This document shows positions 28,000 to 33,745 of a stretch of DNA of 64,000 bases, piece by piece. The translations under genes and the position numbers were made by a program. Location: positions 191,001-255,000 of the forward strand of contig NZ_SNYR01000003.1 in the NCBI RefSeq assembly GCF_004363175.1. Reading direction: 5' to 3'. Within the stretch, counting starts at the first letter, position 1, and every line of letters begins with the position of its first letter. The notes under the pieces are model-generated. The model saw only the letters and a list, made by a program, of their open reading frames with translations, was not told where the DNA came from and did not search any database. This stretch comes from Maritalea mobilis (lineage in GTDB: Bacteria > Pseudomonadota > Alphaproteobacteria > Rhizobiales > Devosiaceae).

Positions 28000-29384
28000 T
28001 TCGCATTTTCATTATCGTCGCCTTTTCTTTGCTGGTCGCCTGGGGCGCCAGCATCATCATGTCAGTCCCCGGTGAAGTCGTTATCACCGGCTTTGGCTAT
28101 CAAATGCAGCCGAGCTTGGGCATCGTACTGTTTGGCCTGATCTTGCTGATGCTGATCACCATTGTGGTCTGGGCCATCATTCGCCGCATCTTTGGCATTC
28201 CAGCGCTCTTCTCACGCGCCAATGAAAAGCGCAAACAGCGCAAGGGCGTTGATGCTTTGTCAAACGCCATCATTGCCCTGCAAACTGGCGATCCAAGCAA
28301 AGCCCGCCAATTCGCGCGTGAAGCCCGGCTCAAGCTTGAAGGCAATACAGCCGCGCAATTGTTGGAGGCCCAAGCCAATATGCAAATGGGCGAACTGAAA
28401 CAGGCCCGCTTGCAATATCGCGAAATGATCGAAGATCCGAAAACCGCCATTGCGGCGCTGTCCGGCCTTTATGAGCAGGCTCGCCAGCAAAAGCGCGAAG
28501 ATGCAGCGCTGCAATTTGCGCAAAAAGCCGCCAGCTTGTCCCCCAAACTCTCTTGGGCGCAAAAGGCCATCTTTGCGCATATGGCCAAGCAAGGCGATTA
28601 TGAAGATGCATTGGCGCAATTGGACAATATTCCATTTGAACGCGCTGACCGCGAGAGCCAAAAGCGGTTGGACGCTGTGTTGCGCACAGCCCTGGCCAAG
28701 GAGTTGGAAGAGACTGACCCGCAACGGGCGATCACCTTTGCCAATGAGGCGTTGAAGAAACAGCCCGAATTTGTGCCCGCATCATTGATTGCCGCACGGC
28801 TTTACATTTCATCAGGCGAAATTCGCAAAGCCTCCGGCTTGCTGCGCCGCGTGTGGCGTGCCAGCGCCCATCCGCATATTGGCGAGCTTTATATTCACGC
28901 CCAGTCAGGTGCATCTGCGGTAGAACGATTGAAACGCGCCAAAACCATGGTGGTTGAGCATCCTGATCATTTGGAAAGCGCCATCCTGCTGGCCAGTGCT
29001 GCCATTGCGGCCCATGAATGGGCCGACGCCCGCGCCGCATTGCAGCCATTCACCGACCAACAAGCCACCCAAAAAGTGTGCACCTTGATGGCGGAAATTG
29101 AGCAAGGTGACACAGGCGATCAAGGCAAGGCCCGCGCGTGGCTGTCACGCGCCGTCACCGCCAAACCAGACGCGACTTGGATTGCAGATGGCATCAGCGC
29201 CGACGAGTGGGAACCAACGTCTCCACTCACCGGTCAGCTTGATCAATTTGAATGGAAGGTGCCTTCTCGCGCCATGGCCAAACCAAATGGTGCCGCGAAA
29301 CCCGCACCATCACCTGCCCCAGCCGAACCCAAAAAAGAGGTGGCACCAGCACCGCTGCCCGCACCACCAAATCCCATGCCTTAA
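27996..29384 (+). CDS. hemY: HemY-like membrane TPR protein
   Basis: A 462-residue protein with two N-terminal transmembrane helices (about residues 3-22 and 43-65), the HemY N-terminal region, then tandem TPR-type helix pairs (from about residue 90 to 380) and a Pro/Ala-rich tail. Named for its place in the heme operon; it is not the protoporphyrinogen oxidase that carries the same symbol in Bacillus. Probably a scaffold for protein complexes at the membrane, possibly with the coupled mitofilin-like protein. The 4-base overlap ATGA with the upstream gene is clear. Confidence 0.87.
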   Translation: MIRIFIIVAFSLLVAWGASIIMSVPGEVVITGFGYQMQPSLGIVLFGLILLMLITIVVWAIIRRIFGIPALFSRANEKRKQRKGVDALSNAIIALQTGDPSKARQFAREARLKLEGNTAAQLLEAQANMQMGELKQARLQYREMIEDPKTAIAALSGLYEQARQQKREDAALQFAQKAASLSPKLSWAQKAIFAHMAKQGDYEDALAQLDNIPFERADRESQKRLDAVLRTALAKELEETDPQRAITFANEALKKQPEFVPASLIAARLYISSGEIRKASGLLRRVWRASAHPHIGELYIHAQSGASAVERLKRAKTMVVEHPDHLESAILLASAAIAAHEWADARAALQPFTDQQATQKVCTLMAEIEQGDTGDQGKARAWLSRAVTAKPDATWIADGISADEWEPTSPLTGQLDQFEWKVPSRAMAKPNGAAKPAPSPAPAEPKKEVAPAPLPAPPNPMP

Positions 29385-29388
29385 CGGG

Positions 29389-30201
29389 CTATGGAAAGGC
29401 CAAACCCGACACAACAGCAAATACGCCGCCCAGCAAAAGCAATCCTTCAAGCCCGTGCAAGATCACGGCAAACCAGATGCTTTTGAAACGCCGCGAAGGC
29501 AAACTATAGGCTAAGCCACCAATGGCAAAAGCCAACATTTGGGTGGGGCGATGGAGGTGGTAAAACGCAAACAACACCGAGTTGGCCACCCAGTCCCAAC
29601 GGCCAAAGGCCCCCTTCATCTTCGGCAGCAGCACGCCGCGGAACAACAATTCTTCACCGAGGAAATAATTAAATATACTCGATATAATTGCGATCCCCAT
29701 CAGCCACCATGCCCCCGCAAACTCAGGCCGGGCGAGAGATTCAATGTCCATGGAAGGCAATTTTTCCAAAAAGGGAAATAGCCATGTCACCATATCAGCA
29801 ACCATTGCTTCAAATGGCGACATCTCAATCGCTGCGTAAAATAAAAAGGCAGGGATCAGCCACCAAAACAGTTTGTAACTTGATTTACCCGTTTTGGGAT
29901 CGGTTGGCTTTTCCAACCACAAGCGTTGTTTCAATGCCGACCATTTAAATGGAACATTTTCCAGTCGCAACAGGATGATCGACAAGATAAACTGCCACAC
30001 CATGCCAGCGATCATCATGCTCCAAATCACCAAGCCAATGTCCCACATCTGCCCGGATGCCAGCATGGGGCTTAAAACAAATGCACCAATGGGCATTGGC
30101 ACAGCAACGGCCAACCAAATCAGAATGATTTTGCCCAAACTATATTGTTCGTCTTCGAAACGCGCATCATTTGCACGCACAAAATTTTCGTCAATCTTCA
30201 T
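29389..30201 (-). CDS. CPBP family intramembrane metalloprotease
   Basis: An integral membrane protein of about 270 residues with around six to seven helices. The CAAX-protease/bacteriocin-processing (ABI) signatures are present: GEELLFRGVLLPKM (EExxxR motif), FAFYHLHRP with the first conserved histidine, and the final WFAVILHGLEG with the second. The ATG giving MKIDENFVR was chosen; an upstream ATG sits in the intergenic operator region. The gene is divergent from a TetR regulator and shares its operator, and convergent with hemY with 4 bases between. Substrate unknown. Confidence 0.85.
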   Translation of the reverse strand: MKIDENFVRANDARFEDEQYSLGKIILIWLAVAVPMPIGAFVLSPMLASGQMWDIGLVIWSMMIAGMVWQFILSIILLRLENVPFKWSALKQRLWLEKPTDPKTGKSSYKLFWWLIPAFLFYAAIEMSPFEAMVADMVTWLFPFLEKLPSMDIESLARPEFAGAWWLMGIAIISSIFNYFLGEELLFRGVLLPKMKGAFGRWDWVANSVLFAFYHLHRPTQMLAFAIGGLAYSLPSRRFKSIWFAVILHGLEGLLLLGGVFAVVSGLAFP

Positions 30202-30249
30202 CGGTTGTCCCCTAGAACCATAATTGATACGGCACAGATGGGACTTCAA

Positions 30250-30264
30250 CTTGACAGTGTCAAG
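30250..30264. promoter_or_regulatory. Candidate TetR operator between CPBP and TetR genes
   Basis: Perfect inverted repeat CTTGACA-G-TGTCAAG. Each arm contains TTGACA, the ideal -35 hexamer, one on each strand, so a bound regulator would block both. It lies 16 bases before the tetR ATG and 48 bases before the CPBP gene start. Confidence 0.6.
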
Positions 30265-30280
30265 CTACAAGGTAATTGAA

Positions 30281-30856
30281 ATGCAAGAATCTGAAATATC
30301 CTTAAGAGACAAGCTGATCGACACTGGCCTTAAACTACTTTTGGAGGGCGGACCAGAAGCTCTGACCTTGCGAAAATGCGCACAACTGGCTGGCGTTTCT
30401 CATGCGGCACCCGCCCACCATTTTGCGGGATTGCGTGGGTTAAAAACCGCCATGGTTGGGCGGGGGCATGAAATTTTTGCCCAAATGATGCGGGACGAAA
30501 TGGACGCAGCACCCAAAGACAAAAACGGCCAAATTCTCGCGATCTGTCAGGGCTATATTCAATTTTCTCAGCAATACCGCCATTTATTTAACTTGATGTT
30601 TGTGCCACCCGCAGAATTTGCACCAGACCCGGCGCGTGATGATGCGGCCAAAGCTTCTCGGGATGTTTTAACTGCACTTTGCAAACAGCACTTCCCGGGC
30701 CCCAACCAACATTTTTATGAAATCGCGATTTGGTCACTCGTACATGGATATAGCAAGCTTCTAGAGATTGGCCGCGTGCAACCCGGCAGCCAATCCCAAG
30801 CAGATATAGAGTTCGCCAAAATCCTCAAATTGCTGGACTTCCCTGGAACTCAATAA
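30281..30856 (+). CDS. TetR family regulator (WHG-domain type)
   Basis: About 191 residues. The N-terminal helix-turn-helix is LTLRKCAQLAGVSHAAPAHH, preceded by the usual helix SLRDKLIDTGLKLLLEGG; the C-terminal half contains the conserved WSLVHGYSKLLEIG stretch of the WHG group of TetR proteins. The start was set at the ATG after AAGG; the frame is open further up but would cover the operator. Divergent from the CPBP protease gene, which is its likely target together with itself. Confidence 0.85.
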   Translation: MQESEISLRDKLIDTGLKLLLEGGPEALTLRKCAQLAGVSHAAPAHHFAGLRGLKTAMVGRGHEIFAQMMRDEMDAAPKDKNGQILAICQGYIQFSQQYRHLFNLMFVPPAEFAPDPARDDAAKASRDVLTALCKQHFPGPNQHFYEIAIWSLVHGYSKLLEIGRVQPGSQSQADIEFAKILKLLDFPGTQ

Positions 30857-30864
30857 GTCCGCGC

Positions 30865-31581
30865 CTAGCAATCCACATTTGGCCCAACCGCATTGCGCCG
30901 ATTGATAAACAGCAAGAAGTTGCGCCGAATTAGATTTTTCCAAATCAACACGGGCAGCCCCTTGATAAAATCAAGAAACGAGCCCTTGCCGCTCCGGCTC
31001 ATTGTCCGCGCCACCATGGGCGGAGGCACTGGCTTGAAATAGCTTTTCACATTGGCTGGCTTGCCTTTCAGCAGCAATTTCAGCGCCTTTGCTGTCGCCT
31101 CCGGATTGTTCCAATCCGCATTGAACACCACACAGCCCTTCTTATTGATGATGAACACCGCATTTGGATAACCACCATAGGCACCATGGGCGGTGCCCTC
31201 CAAATCATCCACCAAGATGGTCCGCTGTTCGCCATCCTCCGTGCAAAGTCGTTGGGCGACGCCCTGCTTTTCTTCATAACTTTTATGGGCGCCAATGCTT
31301 TTGCCCGGATGGGCCTCACGCACATAGAGAATTGCAAAGTCAATTTGTGGAAACTTATCCTTCAAATTCCCCATGCTTTTCCGCCGTCCTTGAAACAGCG
31401 GGCATGTGATAGAACCAAGTTCCAACACAAGAAACTCACCGTCAAAATCCAGTAAACGACGCGGCGCGCCATTCACATCTTGCAACTCAAAATCTGGTGC
31501 TTTCTGTCCCACCTTTGGACCACGGAAATTATCCAAATCATAATCGCCGGTTGAAAATTCGTGATAATTATAGTCGCTCAT
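30865..31581 (-). CDS. Deiodinase-like thioredoxin-fold protein
   Basis: A 238-residue protein with a peroxiredoxin/thioredoxin-like fold: KVGQKAPDFELQDVNG, then VLELGSITCPLFQGRRKSM (cysteine about residue 60). The GS-x-TCP-x-F pattern is that of the iodothyronine deiodinase family, where vertebrate enzymes have selenocysteine at the active site and bacterial relatives have cysteine. A second cysteine QRLCTEDGEQ and a later KGCVVFNADWN follow. The last 50 residues are basic and hydrophobic, possibly membrane-associating. It lies 16 bases after the MarR gene on the same strand and is probably controlled by it. A thiol-redox role is likely; the substrate is unknown. Confidence 0.78.
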   Translation of the reverse strand: MSDYNYHEFSTGDYDLDNFRGPKVGQKAPDFELQDVNGAPRRLLDFDGEFLVLELGSITCPLFQGRRKSMGNLKDKFPQIDFAILYVREAHPGKSIGAHKSYEEKQGVAQRLCTEDGEQRTILVDDLEGTAHGAYGGYPNAVFIINKKGCVVFNADWNNPEATAKALKLLLKGKPANVKSYFKPVPPPMVARTMSRSGKGSFLDFIKGLPVLIWKNLIRRNFLLFINRRNAVGPNVDC

Positions 31582-31597
31582 TTTTCCGCTCCTCTGT

Positions 31598-32041
31598 TTA
31601 GCGGGTTGAATTTGGCGTTAGATTTTGCGTCATTTTGCGCAGCAACAATGTGAGCTGCGCCACCTCTTCAACACTTAAATTTTGCTGTGCTTGGGCAATC
31701 AATTCCTGCGCGATTGGCTTTAAAATCGCTTCCAGCGCGCGCCCCGTTTCCGTCAGAAACACCCGCATTTTCCGGCGATCGCGCGGGTCTGCCTGCCGGC
31801 GGATCATTTCTTTTTTTTCCATGCCGTCCAACAAGCGTGTCACTGTTGTGCGGTCGCGAAATGTCAGCTCGGCAATCGCGCTGGGCAGCCGCCCATCTTC
31901 TTGCCACAACATCAACAATACGGCCCATTCTTCAGCCGAAATTTTATGTCCCGCTGATGCAAATTTTTGCCCCAACTCGCGCCGGGTTAAAAAGCTCAAA
32001 CGATTGACCCAATGCAGGGGTATATCTTCAAAATTCATCAT
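31598..32041 (-). CDS. MarR family transcriptional regulator
   Basis: About 147 residues with the winged helix-turn-helix of MarR: ISAEEWAVLLMLWQEDGRLP, then FRDRTTVTRLLDGMEKKEMI as recognition helix and ADPRDRRKMRVFLTETGR as the wing. I start at the ATG-ATG pair because the open frame above it is occupied by the promoter and operator. No cysteine is present in the chosen protein, so it is not an OhrR-type thiol sensor. First gene of a two-gene unit with the deiodinase-like protein. Confidence 0.88.
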   Translation of the reverse strand: MMNFEDIPLHWVNRLSFLTRRELGQKFASAGHKISAEEWAVLLMLWQEDGRLPSAIAELTFRDRTTVTRLLDGMEKKEMIRRQADPRDRRKMRVFLTETGRALEAILKPIAQELIAQAQQNLSVEEVAQLTLLLRKMTQNLTPNSTR

Positions 32042-32053
32042 AATATGTGCAAT

Positions 32054-32080
32054 ATACAATAATTGTATTATACAATCAAT
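32054..32080 (-). promoter_or_regulatory. MarR promoter overlapped by a three-half-site operator
   Basis: Three alternating 7-base half-sites, ATACAAT (32054-32060), ATTGTAT (32062-32068) and ATACAAT (32070-32076), each pair forming a perfect palindrome about a single base. On the minus strand TTGATT, 17 bases, TATATT form a good promoter spanning exactly this block. Strong candidate for autoregulation. Confidence 0.7.
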
Positions 32081-32094
32081 AGTGCATTTTGCGC

Positions 32095-32123
32095 TTGACC
32101 GATTCAAATTTGAGGCGCAGAAT
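32095..32123 (+). promoter_or_regulatory. Predicted promoter of the small transcription unit
   Basis: TTGACC (32095-32100), exact 17-base spacer, CAGAAT (32118-32123); 5 of 6 and 4 of 6 matches to consensus. Transcription would start near 32130. Divergent from marR. Confidence 0.45.
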
Positions 32124-32146
32124 CTTAAATAGTTTCAACAATTCGG

Positions 32147-32235
32147 AAGGAGGTGATCCATTGTCTATTCGATATCTAGATCAGAAAAAGGGCTTTGGAA
32201 GTGAGGTGCTGTTAGAGGAGCAAACGCGCCGCTAA
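32147..32235 (+). CDS. Possible 24-residue peptide behind a 14-base Shine-Dalgarno match
   Basis: AAGGAGGTGATCCA at 32147-32160 is complementary to 14 consecutive bases of the conserved 16S rRNA 3' end. A TTG at 32161, 7 bases after the GGAGG core, opens a frame of 24 codons to TAA at 32233-32235. The peptide starts MSIRYLDQKKGFGSEV and ends QTRR: charged, soluble, no signal or membrane segment. The only support is the ribosome site, spacing and surrounding promoter and terminator. It may be a true small protein, a leader peptide, or a decoy that binds ribosomes. Confidence 0.4.
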
Positions 32236-32294
32236 CATCTTCTTCCAAGCAGCCAAAAGGCGCAAAAGCTCCTTTATGCTGATATATATCGACG

Positions 32295-32329
32295 AAGGGT
32301 TGCCGGGACATTCCCGCGCAACCCTTTTT
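32295..32329 (+). terminator. Strong rho-independent terminator
   Basis: Stem AAGGGTTGC / GCAACCCTT continued, after a one-base bulge, by CGGGA / TCCCG with a CAT loop, followed by a run of five Ts. It ends the small transcription unit before tRNA-Thr. Confidence 0.9.
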
Positions 32330-32407
32330 CATTTCTGGCACCGGAAATTTAGAGAAGCAGACAAAATTCTTGTCCGCGCCGCCCACCCTGTTTTAAAAAT
32401 AAATGAG

Positions 32408-32483
32408 GCCGCTGTAGCTCAGTTGGTAGAGCACGTCATTCGTAATGATGGGGTCGTAGGTTCAAGTCCTATCAGCGGCACCA
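32408..32483 (+). tRNA. tRNA-Thr (anticodon CGT)
   Basis: A complete cloverleaf: acceptor GCCGCTG / CAGCGGC, D-loop AGCTCAGTTGGTAGAGC, anticodon stem TCATT-CGT-AATGA with anticodon CGT at 32441-32443, T-arm GTAGGTTCAAGTCCTAT, discriminator A at 32480 and genome-encoded CCA at 32481-32483. It reads ACG codons. Confidence 0.97.
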
Positions 32484-32500
32484 TGTCTTAAAGCCAGCAC

Positions 32501-33685
32501 TTAAATTTTTGCACGTTTTGTTGTGCGCGCCAAAACCAGCCAAAACACCAACCCAATCGCCGCATAAACCGCAAGAATGATCTGCATATCTGCATAAGGC
32601 ATTGTGGTATCGCCACTTGTTTGCCCCGCCGCAATGCTGAGGGTAATTGCAAACAATAACCGGCCCGCAAGGCTTTGCACCGAGAGATAAGTGGCGCGCG
32701 TTCCATCGTGCAGCAAAGGTTGAATACGCGCCTGAATAAAGGGCCGTGACAGCGAGTCGGGCACCATGCGGAAAAATAAAAGCGCGATAACAAATAGATT
32801 GTTCGACGTGGCCAACGCCACGGTAAGGCCAATTTGAAGCCCAAAGGCCAACAACAATATGCCGCTTAGCCCAAACCGCTCCCGCAAGGGCCCCGCCATA
32901 AGCGAAAATCCTACCGAGATCACCATCATCAAAAATGTCACTGCCCCGGAAACAAGCGGTGTTTGTTCCGCATGTCCCATCGCAGCCAAAGATTCACGAA
33001 TAAATGGCTGGCCAAAAACGAAGGGCAAATGGCTAAACACATACATAAGCAGCGTCAGGCACAGCAGCCACATCAATGTGGGGTGCATAAAGTTTTGCCA
33101 CAGTGCGCGAAAATTCTCCCGATAGGACACAGATTTGCCGTGTGGCGGCTCGCGGAAAAACAAGGTTATGCCCAAAAGCACCACACTCGCCATGGCCGTG
33201 GCCACCCAAGGCAAGGCTTCATCAAAAAGCGCCATTGCGCCGCCTGTCACGGCAGAAAGAGCAAGTGCGGTAAAACCAAATCGCCAGGCTGTCATTTCCG
33301 CCTGTTCAATTTCGTCTGCCCGCCCCTCCGCATTCAAACTTTCATATAGCAAGGAGCTGTCTGTACCAGAGGCGAAGGCCGCACTGGCCCCCAGCAGCAA
33401 ATTGGCCAACATAAATTGAGAAAAGCCTTCCCCAAAAACCAAAATCAGCACCGCTGCCAATCCAGCTAAAGCCGCCGCAATCAGGGTTAAGCGGCGCCCC
33501 AACCGATCAGACATGTAGCCGGAGGGCACCTCAAGCACTGTGGTCGCAATATCGTAAATCACATAGAGAAATATCGCTTCCGCAGCCGATAGATTACGCT
33601 CAAAAAAGAGGAACCATGTCGCCTGCCAAAAAATCAGCGATTGAGCAAATTTGAACCAAGGGAACAAGACAATGTTGCGAACCAT
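32501..33685 (-). CDS. MFS transporter
   Basis: A protein of about 395 residues with around 12 hydrophobic segments. The loop between helices 2 and 3, EVPSGYMSDRLGRRLTL, is a clear major facilitator signature; the equivalent in the second half is LMAGPLRERFGLSG. Likely a proton-driven permease or drug exporter; substrate not inferable. The start is uncertain: an ATG at 33685 and a TTG at 33694 both lie within an 8-bp inverted repeat, and neither has a good ribosome site. It lies downstream of the autotransporter gene on the same strand but with about 50 bases and two palindromes between them. Confidence 0.85.
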   Translation of the reverse strand: MVRNIVLFPWFKFAQSLIFWQATWFLFFERNLSAAEAIFLYVIYDIATTVLEVPSGYMSDRLGRRLTLIAAALAGLAAVLILVFGEGFSQFMLANLLLGASAAFASGTDSSLLYESLNAEGRADEIEQAEMTAWRFGFTALALSAVTGGAMALFDEALPWVATAMASVVLLGITLFFREPPHGKSVSYRENFRALWQNFMHPTLMWLLCLTLLMYVFSHLPFVFGQPFIRESLAAMGHAEQTPLVSGAVTFLMMVISVGFSLMAGPLRERFGLSGILLLAFGLQIGLTVALATSNNLFVIALLFFRMVPDSLSRPFIQARIQPLLHDGTRATYLSVQSLAGRLLFAITLSIAAGQTSGDTTMPYADMQIILAVYAAIGLVFWLVLARTTKRAKI

Positions 33686-33715
33686 TCGCAACAAATATCA
33701 TGATTCTAGAGAATC
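33674..33715 (-). repeat. Two adjacent inverted repeats at the start of the MFS gene
   Basis: GTTGCGAA-CCA-TTCGCAAC (33674-33692) covers the first codons of the MFS gene, and GATTCT-AG-AGAATC (33702-33715) lies just upstream. Either could be an operator; the first could also form an mRNA hairpin over the start codon. Confidence 0.55.
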
Positions 33716-33727
33716 GACGAGCGAATA

Positions 33728-33745
33728 AAGCCGTCTGAGCGGCTT
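33728..33745 (-). terminator. Short hairpin at the end of the autotransporter gene
   Basis: Stem AAGCCG / CGGCTT with a 6-base loop, overlapping the stop codon; a short T-rich stretch TTTATT follows on the minus strand. Weak terminator at best. Confidence 0.4.

Larger units (their letters stand above)
32130..32329 (+). ncRNA. Candidate small RNA or leader transcript ending in a strong terminator
   Basis: About 200 bases lying between the marR promoter and tRNA-Thr, with predicted promoter, an exceptional ribosome site, a 24-codon frame and a clear terminator. Internal pairing is possible between TTGGAAG (32195-32201) and CTTCCAA (32242-32248), and between AAGGAG of the ribosome site and CTCCTT (32270-32275), so the RNA could mask its own ribosome site. 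I do not recognise it as any named RNA family. Boundaries are approximate. Confidence 0.5.

Noticed and set aside
27996..29384. Protoporphyrinogen oxidase on the basis of the hemY name
   Set aside because: The protein has two membrane helices and TPR-type helices, with no FAD-binding motif; it is the operon-named HemY, not the oxidase.
32147..32160. The 14-base element as a broken piece of a 16S rRNA gene
   Set aside because: The match ends after 14 bases on both sides and no further rRNA sequence is nearby; the placement before a start codon fits a ribosome site better.
32276..32491. Open frame of 71 codons covering the terminator and tRNA-Thr
   Set aside because: It runs through a strong terminator and a complete tRNA; a frame by chance.
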